Part shown: positions 1 to 9,460 of the stretch, one piece after another
Position numbering within the stretch: the first letter of the stretch is position 1
How the letters are laid out: each line of letters begins with the position of its first letter
Origin: Phytoseiulus persimilis
Taxonomy: Eukaryota; Arthropoda; Arachnida; Mesostigmata; Phytoseiidae
Direction of reading: 5' to 3'
Length of the DNA stretch: 64,000 bases
Assembly: GCA_037576195.1 (NCBI GenBank)
Contig: CM075102.1
Coordinates: 16,302,745 to 16,366,744, forward strand
The notes under the pieces: generated by a model
Databases searched by the model: none
Told to the model about the DNA's origin: nothing
Seen by the model: only the letters and a program-made list of their open reading frames with translations
Position numbers and translations under genes: made by a program

Positions 1-1681
1 TCACGTCGCAGGGGTATTACACGACTAATGGGGTCCACTTGAGACCCTGGACGGCGGTCTTATTGTGGTGAAGCCACAGCCTGTGCGCAGTCTCCCCACG
101 CTAAATCACCCGATCGGGAGATGGCGAGCTCCACCATCACGACGGATCAGTAGGAACTTGTTGAGCATAAACAGCTCGTTACGATCATAGACGAGAAACC
201 TGATAATCCATCATTGTTTTGAAAAGAAATCGACTGCGACATGGAGAGAAGAGATACCCGTTCAGTGGTTCGATTGAATGTTCCGAGCTGGCGAATCTTC
301 GGGATCGGGGGTCGCATCGCATGCCTCGGAAAATTTTCTCTGACCCAATGATTTCCGACCTGGTCTTGTCTTTCCCTGATATTCGCCAGATGGACTGAAG
401 GCTCCTAGCGATCCCCCCTTCAAGCAACATGAATGAAAACCACGACATTGATCATAACGATCAGGACAACGACGAGGATCTCCCAGCCATTCGATGCAGT
501 TGTTAACAAACAGGAGAGTTTACCATTTCAGATTACAAACCACGAACTCCCTCACGTGCTGCGAGAGGAGAGTGACTTTGAGGGCTCTGAATTCGACTCA
601 CAGAATGGCAAAAATGTCTGTGGCAAGAACGTATTATCTTCGATCTCACACAGAATCTCATACCGGACCGGCTAGCTCCAACTAGTCATTGCTTCCATCG
701 CGCGCACCCTTGTACGCCCCTTTCCCCCGCTGAACTGACGCGGAATCGCCATTTTGAATCCTACTCTATTGCCGTGTGCCCTGTATTGTCGGTGTTGGTC
801 GGCCGCCTGTCGTCGTCCGCCTGTCGTCGTCGATCGGTAGAGCTGTCGATGGTTCGACGAAGCAGTACCAGTCTCTATCATCGCATGTGTGCGTGTTTGT
901 GTCTCCATCATCTCCCGTGTCAGTTGTGGTTTGCTTGCCATTGAGGCAGGATAATTCGTTCTGTTTGAACGTCGTCAAAATGTTCCAATCTGCTTTGCTG
1001 TGAAATCGTCTAGACCGTCGGAAACGGTTCTGGAAGTGGGAGCTTCAGGGAATCGAGGTGAGGATCTCTCACGATCTGAGAATGCTTCTCGGGTCCCACC
1101 GAGTGTTTACATTAAGTAGAAATTGATCATCGCCATGCGAGAACCTCTCATGCACAAGTGTTTGTCTGATCATGGGAATGAGTGCTTGAGTGGCCGATTA
1201 GAACGTGCGCTGTGAGCGCTTCCCGAAAGTAACACAGTTCTCCTCCTCCTTGGTGCTGTTGTTGTTGCTGCGGCTGCCGTTGCTTTCGTGTGCATGATAT
1301 TCGTCCGAAGCCGACAGAACCGGAATTTCCCAGCTCATTTGATCTTGCCTGCATGACAACACGAAGATAACGTGAGGAGTAATGCAACCTCGAGTTCCGA
1401 TGGTACAGCGAACTCCCTCCCGTGTCTGTCGGCGTATCTTTCCCTCTGTTCATTCGACTGTTTTTGCGCTATGTTTCGCCCCCTAGTAGCCACAGTAGTT
1501 GCCTGTGTTTATGTTCTGGCTGAGACGGTCGGATGAACTGTTCGACCGATGTGATCTTGGAGAAAATCATGCCATTCGAAGGTAGACGAATAAGGAGAGG
1601 AGGACAGTGAGGGAACGGAGGCTGATGAGTGCTATGTTGTTGCAGAATTCACCGATGAAGTTGCGGTAAACTGAGACAACA
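1..1681. other. 5' flank of the FCHO gene, no gene seen
   Basis: No ORF here resembles a known protein. The last part is probably the 5' leader of the FCHO gene. A pyrimidine/TG-rich tract ends in a good acceptor AG at 1644-1645, so a non-coding first exon further upstream is likely. Between that acceptor and the gene start lies a four-codon upstream ORF (ATG at 1655, stop at 1667-1669). Confidence 0.5.
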
Positions 1682-3994
1682 ATGACAGTCGACTTCCGGG
1701 AGTTCTTCTGGGGCGAGAGAAATGCCGGATTCGAGCTTCTCTACCGAAACTGCAAACAGAGTCAGGCGACGGCGAAAGAATTGGTCGACTTCGTCCGAGA
1801 ACGGAGCCAGATCGAGGAGAACTATTCGAAGCTTCTAGGGAAGTTAGCCACGTCCCGACTGCTGGGCAGCGGGTCTTCCGTAGCTCCGTTGTGGGCTGTC
1901 CTCAGGAGTTCGACCGAGAAAGCCGCATCCGTGCACTCTCAGCTGGCGCATCAACTCAGCGACTCGGTGAAAGATATTCAGCGTTACGCCGACGAGCAGC
2001 ATAAACGTCAGAAATCAATTAAGGATGAAGAAGCCTCCACCATGGAGGCTGTTCAAACGCTACAGCAAAACTCGCTGCTTCTGGTCAAAGCCCGAGAGGC
2101 GTACGACAGTCGGAAATCTGAAACGAATGATCTGAAACGGAAGAAAGCTTTCGAAGACTATCGAACGCAGAGCGAACGACACGAACTAGCCAGAGTGAAC
2201 TTCATCCAGAAAATGAGCGAGGCCTGCGCTCGCTTCCAGGTGCTCGAGGAGAATCATCTGAGTGCGGTGAAGAGCTTCATTGACGGCTACATTCACACTC
2301 TGATAAACAGCTACGCTATGTGTGCTTCAATGTGTCAGGACCTGCAGACAAACGTCGACGCACTCAGCATCGAAGCGCTGCTCGACCGCTTCTGTAAGGA
2401 GCGCGGGACGGGGCGAGACAAGCCTGAGCCTCAGAAGATGCTGCAGGACACGCCTCCACTCTCCAGCAACTCGCTCCACCATGCGCAGCTGCACTCGCAG
2501 AGTTCCGAGGACGTTTTCAGGTCCGGTCACACGAACAGCACAGGAAGTATTCCCGGCTCGACAACGGCGGTAAACAGCCAACAGCTGAATCATCTAGCGA
2601 CGATGCCGCACCAGTCGTCGCAGTCGAGGCTCTCTGAAATTTTCGATACAGTTCGAGGGCGGCATAGATCCACGAGTAGCAAAAACAACGACCACTCCTC
2701 ATCCCACGACCCCTTATCCGGGCTCGGCTCAGCGGCCTCGAATCTCAACTCATCAAACGTGATGATGCCCACTTCCGGGGCACTGATAGATAGGGACGGT
2801 TACAGCATACCTCCACCGCCCACTATAAGATCTTCGGCGGCGCTGACGAAGAGCAACCAAGACAGTTCTAGTGATGAGAGCAGTGATGACGAGACGGAGT
2901 CTCGTAGGAAAATCAAGATCGAAATCAAACCGATTTCGGAGGCGAGCTACGCGACGCAGGTCCAACCGGCTCGGTTGGTGTCCCCGCCCGCTCGGAACGT
3001 CATGAGCCCGGAATTCAACGGGAACCGAACCCCTCCCACCCTCGCAGACCTTCCGAAAAGCATAATTCCTCGACCACCTTCTCGGAGGTCGGTCGATAGG
3101 TCTTCGCCGTCCATGACGCGAGCCGAGTCGGTCACATCCATCGGATCCGTTTCGACAGAGCGCTGGTCTCGAGGCCCCTCTCCCCTTACGCTCGGATACG
3201 GCGACACGATTCCAATAGCAGTAGCTTTCCAAGAAGTCGTCAATGCATCGTTTCGAGGAGCAGAAGAAGGTCTTTGTCAGGTGAGGATTTTCGGAGACAT
3301 GAAAATGTGCTTCCCGGCCGGAATTCTAAACGTCCTGATATCGCACCCGAATATTCCGCAACTGACATTCTCATTGGGAAATCTTCCTCTGGAAAACCTC
3401 ACTCCCAACTCGCTTTTGGTCAACTCCGTAGAAGAGCAGCCGGGCACTTTCCGGATAGATATGAACGAGCTCTTGTCGCAGTTGAAGCGTCTCCACGACG
3501 CTCACCCCGGCCAGTCCTACTTCAACGTTGATCTGATGAAGTACAGTCTAGCCGGTGGGCCTGGGGCAACGTCCGCCCCCCTACATCTTGTCACCTACTG
3601 GAACTGCGACTCGACAAAGTCCGACCTCAAGGTGGACTACCTGTACAACGCGACGGACAAGTGGGCCCAGCGGCCGTGCAACGCCATAATAACGGTCACG
3701 CTCCCGCCGTCTGCCGCCGTCAGCAACGTACACTCGAAGCCACCCTGTAGTTGGAACGGTGCGTCCAAGAAAGCCTCTTGGAAGGTAGTCAACATCAAAG
3801 CTGGCTCGATTCTCGCTCGCTTCCAGCACGACGGGCCCCTGCACGCCGACCCCCCGGGAGAAGTGGCGGCCCAGTTTTCCATAGAAGACGCGTGCTTCAG
3901 CGACGCTTCGTTCACGCTTGCTCCCGCCTGCGGTTATCGTGTGTCTCTGATCAAGAAGAAAATCATCTCCGGTCGCTACACTGCTGCGATGTGA
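1682..3994 (+). CDS. FCHO: F-BAR and mu-homology domain endocytic protein (FCHO/Syp1)
   Basis: This 770-residue protein is encoded by one uninterrupted exon. Residues 1-265 are an F-BAR domain, opening with the FCHO signature FFWGERNAGFELLY and including DFVRERSQIEENYSKLL. Residues about 270-500 are a Ser/Pro-rich linker with an acidic cluster (SSDESSDDETES near 400). Residues about 504-770 are the mu-homology domain (GYGDTIPIAVAFQEVVNASF, then the mu-like beta strands to the C-terminus). In animals FCHO proteins bind PI(4,5)P2 membranes and help start clathrin-coated pits by recruiting Eps15/intersectin and AP-2. Domain order and length fit the family. The start is the first in-frame ATG, in a good context (ACAACAATGA), after an upstream stop. 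The lack of introns is odd, because FCHO genes are usually many-exon; an old retrocopy or wholesale intron loss would explain it. There is no frameshift, so it looks functional. Confidence 0.95.
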   Translation: MTVDFREFFWGERNAGFELLYRNCKQSQATAKELVDFVRERSQIEENYSKLLGKLATSRLLGSGSSVAPLWAVLRSSTEKAASVHSQLAHQLSDSVKDIQRYADEQHKRQKSIKDEEASTMEAVQTLQQNSLLLVKAREAYDSRKSETNDLKRKKAFEDYRTQSERHELARVNFIQKMSEACARFQVLEENHLSAVKSFIDGYIHTLINSYAMCASMCQDLQTNVDALSIEALLDRFCKERGTGRDKPEPQKMLQDTPPLSSNSLHHAQLHSQSSEDVFRSGHTNSTGSIPGSTTAVNSQQLNHLATMPHQSSQSRLSEIFDTVRGRHRSTSSKNNDHSSSHDPLSGLGSAASNLNSSNVMMPTSGALIDRDGYSIPPPPTIRSSAALTKSNQDSSSDESSDDETESRRKIKIEIKPISEASYATQVQPARLVSPPARNVMSPEFNGNRTPPTLADLPKSIIPRPPSRRSVDRSSPSMTRAESVTSIGSVSTERWSRGPSPLTLGYGDTIPIAVAFQEVVNASFRGAEEGLCQVRIFGDMKMCFPAGILNVLISHPNIPQLTFSLGNLPLENLTPNSLLVNSVEEQPGTFRIDMNELLSQLKRLHDAHPGQSYFNVDLMKYSLAGGPGATSAPLHLVTYWNCDSTKSDLKVDYLYNATDKWAQRPCNAIITVTLPPSAAVSNVHSKPPCSWNGASKKASWKVVNIKAGSILARFQHDGPLHADPPGEVAAQFSIEDACFSDASFTLAPACGYRVSLIKKKIISGRYTAAM

Positions 3995-6582
3995 GATGTT
4001 AGGCAGATGCGAGCAGAAGACATAAGAACGCGCAGGACGGTGAGAAACGCTAGTCAGGGAGGGAGAAATGCAGGAGTGCCGCTCACGAGGAAAACAAGGA
4101 GACCAAGCCTCATCTGTAAATTCTTCGATTCCCAGTAAACTGTTGCTTATCAAATGCCAGAAGGCCCCTCGCATTGCAAAAACAGGACGTCAACGTGAGA
4201 ATCCGTAGAGTCGCCTGAGACAAACAATCCCTTGTCAATCCCTCTACGGCCAATCGATTTACAATAATTTCTGATCATGAGTAACGTGTATCGAAGGCAG
4301 GAGACATCAACAGAGTATTTTGCGAACGGAAGATGGGAGTTACTTACCGTGGGAGAGATCAGTGCTCGGGCTGACTGATGGATGATTGAGATCAGTAAGT
4401 TTGCCTGTGTGATGGATTGGTGTCTGATATTGATTGATAGATTTGTTCAATGAACGGATGATCACTGGAATGAATCGATTACCGATCCATACGGTCATCG
4501 ATGGAATTCTCCTTTGAAATACATACGATCTGATTCACGACAGAGGCTGCGTTACTGTGGTTGACCATGACTTTAATATATCATCCGCATCATTGATGCC
4601 GTTTTTCACTTTTGTCACAGTTTGGTTGATTCGATCTGAACCGGTGGGCCGAGCGTCGGACTGCGTGGTACTCAGCCGAAGTCGGAGTCTCAAGGACTCG
4701 AGCGTCTCCTCGGTTTATTTGACAGGACAGAAGCAATGGATGCGAGCTGTATGTACATAACGACGAAATCATAGAGTGAAAATATTTTCTATGGGCCGAG
4801 CTCGGCCGTCGCAAAAAGAGAATGAGTGATCTTTATCAGTCGAAAGTCAACTCGCCGAGATTTGGGAATTCGACTTTTAGGAAGGTTCCCGCTCCGACTT
4901 CAAAGACGTCAGAAGTGGGTTTCGCGGTGGAGGACTCGTCGTTGGTAACTAAGGGAACGATGGAGTGGCGGCGACGAAGTCTGCGGCGATGGTCAGGTGT
5001 TACCTTTGACATGCATATGAACTATTCACATTTAAAGTTTCGTATGACCTACGATTATCATGAGGACGACGACTCCGAGCTATGTGTCATGTCGGTCTGC
5101 GTTGCACTTGCAACACAGGAGGAAGGAATATCACAAAGGAGCAGCCAATAAAGAATATTTGAAGATTGTACGCATCGATTTTCCTCCAGAACAGCTCCGG
5201 GCCGTTAGTTGGGGCATGGAGTCTGAATCGAAATGACCAGATATACTCGAGATCATCCATACGTTCCTCGGGCGGAGAGAAGGGGTTTGACTACAACGAA
5301 AAATTTCACGAGGTGGGGAAAACTTTCCCTCCGTTTCTCATCCTAAGGGCTCTGGAAGAGCGATCATGCGCGCGGCACGTGATGTATTTTCGGAGGAAAT
5401 TCCTTCATTCTTACGACTCCCTCGCGCATACTCGTCGCTCACCGTGGCTCCAAACTCTTGAATTAGCTTCCAAGTCACCCCAGTTTGCCCGAACTCGTTT
5501 CTTCTCTGAGAAATATTTCCTTTATCGAACATCAGATCATTCTGGGAAACATTTACTCCCTGATCCATTGGCTATACACTCTCCTACCGACCTAAGCGAA
5601 AAGGGATGCATGTTGGTCGAAAAGGAAGTCTCTGAAGGCTGAATCCGTCGAAAAGCAGAGAGATTTCTGGTCCAGCTACTTTTATCGTCGGCCGGCTTCG
5701 AAGAGGAGAATGTCTGGTGGATGATGCAGCGGCCTAGAGTGAGCGCTTGATCACACATAAAACGCACGGTATAAGCGTAACAGAGCTTTGAAACGGAGCT
5801 TTGCTGGTCATGACCCAACAGACTGCGAGTTTGTCGCTTCCTAGAGAAGGATTAATAATTCGCTTCCAATACCGCAGTGGTTATCTCGGGGCCAGACAGA
5901 ACAGTTCTCTCGCTATTTCTCTGCGTGTCGGCGGAGCACTCCTTCGCGGTCTCGATTGTGTCGCTGAATCAATATTTATTGGCAGAATCAAACTGCCTCA
6001 AATGCTGCCTGCGCTCACATACCCGAAAAGTACGAGTACTTAACGACTGAAGGTCAGTCGTCACTCTGGAATGTATACGTTTCCGCTGATTCTGATTCCT
6101 TCACTTCCTCGACGTTCTCACCCGAAAAGGCGTAGAGGATTCCGACTCGGTGAAGTAATCCCCTGTTCAAAAATGTTTCGCGGGAAAAGTGAGATCACAC
6201 CCGTGTTCAAAGTAATGGTACACGGTCGCTTGTAACGGAACTGAGCCCAGTCTTTCGGAAACGCCGACAACGCCGTTCAATCGGCATCCGTGCCGAGTCG
6301 TCCGAGCTTGAGGAATACCGCAGTTCCTTCGTGACTGCCCGGAGGTCCCATGGTTGGAATAGCGTGGAATAATGGAGTGAGCTACGAACCGGTTGTGGTC
6401 AACCAAAAAGAGATGACTTGCCGACGTCATGTCCAATAATGTCATTCCTATGAGCGACGAAGCCGGCTACGCATTTAAACCGAGCTGACAGAATGCTCCA
6501 GGCCGAAGCTAGATCCTTCGAGATGGATTGCGGGCGACGTGGTGTCTCACTGATGAAAACGTCTTGGACAGTTGAATAAGTA
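3995..6582. other. Downstream of FCHO; probable 3' UTR, then intergenic
   Basis: No recognisable gene is present. An AATAAA at 5147-5152 is the first canonical poly(A) signal after the FCHO stop and could end its mRNA, giving a 3' UTR of about 1.2 kb. A 109-codon ORF at 4822-5151 ends inside this signal and has no familiar features, so I treat it as chance. The last 70 bp before 6645 end in a pyrimidine-rich acceptor (TTTCAG, 6639-6644) for the next gene. Confidence 0.45.
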
Positions 6583-6651
6583 ATGAAAAAGCGAGAGCGC
6601 GTAGCGAGCAAGCGACGTCACCGAACTCCACTGTTTCCTTTCAGATGGTCA

Positions 6652-8026
6652 ATGATGAAATTCCAATTAAGAGTTGTCTTCCTCGCCGGCAGCTTCCTTG
6701 GATTTTTCGTTGGGCTGCTATCGCTCATGGCGATCAGAGGTCACCGGGACGGCACAGTCTTGTTTTCAGGATCACCACCTAGCTTCGACCAATGGCTTCG
6801 TTCGGAACACCTGAAAGCACTCAAGGAGCCTCTGGCCGGCAGCGTTTCTACTGCTCAGTATCTTTATGACAGAGTTCGCGTTTCGTGCGTTGTTTTGAGT
6901 TCGAAACAACGACAAGCCCGCGCTATAGTTGGGACCTGGGGCCGCCATTGCAACTCTTTGAGTTTCGTAGCAAACTTCGAGGACAAGTACGTTCCCGTCG
7001 ACCTCAAAACGTCGTTACAGGATCCGCACATCATGTGCAGGACGCTTCATGAGATCGTAGAGCACCATTTCGTTGCCAATGCCAATCAATGGCTGTTCTT
7101 GACGGACGACACGACGTTCGCTGTCGTGGAGAATCTCCGATCTTTAGTGGCGCCTCTGAATACAACTGACGTTCACTACTTGGGTCACGCAGTCGGCAAA
7201 TCAACGATTCGAGGAATGCGACTGTTCGTCAACGTTCTGAGTGGTGGTAAGTTGTCGTCAGACTGGAGTTACTTCTATGTTGAACATATCATCTAAAAGA
7301 GAATTCTTTCGATGATGCCCGTCAGCAGTCTACCGAACGGATGTCAAGTTCTCTGAGCACTTTGCAGGCATCGTCTTGAGTCAGGGTGCAGTCCTCGCCC
7401 TGCTGCTGGCGCTAAACCCGGACTGCAACGGAGACGAGGAAGCAGCGAACCTCGACGAAACAATTGCGCAATTTCTCCTGCGAACGGATGTTACTAGTTT
7501 GGACACCCGCGACGGAAACGGATCTGCAAGATTTCTGGCACGACCTATTGAGAAACTTCTCATCCAAGATAAACTCTCTCCATATGACGGTTTCGCGAGA
7601 GAATCGTTATTTGCTCCGCAGCTGGTGAGTTGACAGCCGGTACGAAGACTCTTCGGATCTGCATATTCTCCACGAAACTCGATGGAGAGTGCCGATCGTT
7701 AAAGTTGATATGGAATCAGATCTCAGCCGTGCTGTACTCTAACTTCGAAGCTTCGAAGTTATCGTCCCGCTTCCAACAACTCATATCTTAGGAGACCGAT
7801 TGGTCACTCGACTCTGATTTCGCAGGGAAGTCGGTGCTGCAGTGCCCAAGCTATTGCAGTTAATGGAATCGATGCTCTGGACATGCACTTCTTCGAGTAT
7901 CTGGTCAACAGGGTTCATGTTGGGAAGCCAAGTAAAGAAGCTCCACCCCTACGTAGTGAAGAAATGCCGCCTGTCAGCCTGGAGGGCGATATTCCCGACC
8001 TTCCGGCGGCGCCGCGTGATCTTTGA
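6652..8026 (+). CDS. C1GALT1C1: Core-1 beta-1,3-galactosyltransferase chaperone-like protein (Cosmc family)
   Basis: Three exons: 6652-7246 (donor GTAAGT), about 7326-7624 (donor GTGAGT) and 7826-8026 (acceptor CGCAG). Phases agree and give about 364 residues. A signal-anchor helix lies at residues 5-28, as in type II Golgi/ER enzymes. Then come a short stem, GTWGRHCNSLSFVANFE (family TW..HC motif), TTFAVVENLRSLV and HYLGHA, a VLSQGAV segment, and CCSAQAIAVNGI near the C-terminus. TTFA..ENL and YLGH resemble Cosmc more than T-synthase, whose DDDTY acidic motif reads DDTT here. Cosmc is an ER chaperone needed to fold T-synthase, the enzyme adding galactose to O-linked GalNAc. The second acceptor could be 7325 or 7328 (one residue shifted). 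The ORF also extends upstream in frame to 6583, but an acceptor at 6643-6644 favours the ATG at 6652. It could instead be a divergent active galactosyltransferase. Confidence 0.8.
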
Positions 8027-8961
8027 AGCTACGCGCCAGCGCTCCACGATGATTCGTTTACTTGACATTCTTCATATTCACCCGTTTTTAACCCTTGTCT
8101 CGTACTTTGGAGTACATTCCGCAAATAGATGGACAAAATGTTTCTCGTTAGGCGAACGGAAAATTCCGACAGGAGATCATATCGAGTGAGCAACTGTATA
8201 AGATAATTGGTTCAGCTCCGGAAAGGAGTAAAAGCCTTCTTTCATTCTCTTTCCTCATGGTATTTTCTGCTCCTTCCGACTCAAATCCATGGAACAGTCT
8301 AAAATCAGAACATTCGTAGTAGATTTTCGCTGAACCCGATGAGAGGGCGTCCATAGAAGCTTCTCCGACTAAGTATCCAGTTATTCGGTACATTTTATCG
8401 ATCAGCCTACTAGAGACTTCCTATGTGATGGATTCGACACGTACACGCGGATTCTCGGAGAACAAGTGTGTGGTTATTGCCCAATTATCTAAGGATGTTG
8501 ACAGTCAGGCATCCTAATCTCCCGGCTAGGAGGACAGTATCGCCTTTCTTGAAGAGTGGAAATCTATTTTTATTCTTTGATTTTTTTACATATAGCCGGA
8601 GCTCAATTTTGTTCTCTCAGCGCCACTATGACTCCCGGAGGTCTTTTCGGGAACGGCGAGGATATTTCTAGTCGGACTAGCTGCAGAAGCGCGGATAGCA
8701 CACGCACGACAGAGAAGTAGAGAAGTTAGGACGGAAATTCCCCGGTTGCGAAGGAGGAGAAAGAACTCACGGTACCGAAAAGAAAATAATATTGGGATAC
8801 TGATGAATTCCAACGTGTGAGCCTGATTCTGTCTGAAATACATTGGACAACAGATTGGTGATTGGGGTTTCGTCAGCTGGACTCCCTGAGGGGGTAAGAA
8901 TAGTTCAACGCCCTTGCTCGCGCGCTCCTCGAGTGGCTTGCATGAACAACATCTACGAACC
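8027..8961. other. Convergent intergenic space between Cosmc-like and SLBP genes
   Basis: The two genes converge here. I see no coding signal and no AATAAA that I would assign with confidence to either 3' end. Confidence 0.4.
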
Positions 8962-9460
8962 TCACAACTGTTCGTCGTACACGTGAAGTGCCCTTCTCCA
9001 GAGCTTCACTTGCATGTCCCACGAACGTCGGCTATATTTCAACTCCTTTTGAGGCGTTTGAGGATGGACCGGCGTCCTCTTGTCGCGAGCCACCAACTGG
9101 ATATATCTGGAAGAGTGGATCAGCCCCTCAGCCTCCCACAACAATCGAGCTCAGGATTCCCATGGGCGAAAAATCGAGCAGTAAACTCAGGATATACCTT
9201 TTATAACCTTCCGTAGCCTTTCCGAAGTTGATCTGCTTTTGTCTCCGAGCCAGCACTTCGGGATCTGTTTCTAGTCGATCATCCTTCCCATTACCCTTCG
9301 CACCATCTCGTTTCCGTTTGAGATCGCCGGACTTCTGTGGCGTTCGTTCATGGTTCTCTACCACTGAAGCCCAGTCGGTGCTGTTTTCTGCGCGATCATT
9401 CGCCTCCCAGAATTCCGTATGGCTTGGATCTTCGGAATCTTTTTCCAACAGGATGCGTGG
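8962..9460 (-). CDS. SLBP: Histone mRNA stem-loop binding protein (C-terminal exons)
   Basis: Two exons are clear on the minus strand: 9460-9198 (acceptor TTTCTAG, donor AG|GTATAT) and 9106-8962 (acceptor CTTCCAG), joined in phase 2. They encode DWASVVE, then the RNA-binding domain: [37 protein letters not shown] and [18 protein letters not shown], ending shortly after the domain. SLBP binds the conserved 3' stem-loop of replication-dependent histone mRNAs and directs their processing, export and translation. The usual TPNK phosphorylation motif reads TPQK; its threonine is kept. The protein stops five residues after the domain, much shorter at the C-terminus than vertebrate SLBP. The 5' coding exon or exons were not resolved. 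The first exon shown starts in phase 0, and a 13-codon ATG exon at 10078-10040 with a GTAAGG donor would fit but is speculative. Confidence 0.9.

Noticed and set aside
2753-3232. 159-codon minus-strand frame
   Set aside because: It lies opposite the coding strand of FCHO, is Arg-rich and has no domain; it is a shadow of the real gene.
4822-5151. 109-codon frame downstream of FCHO
   Set aside because: Low-complexity, no homology, and its stop overlaps the likely FCHO poly(A) signal.
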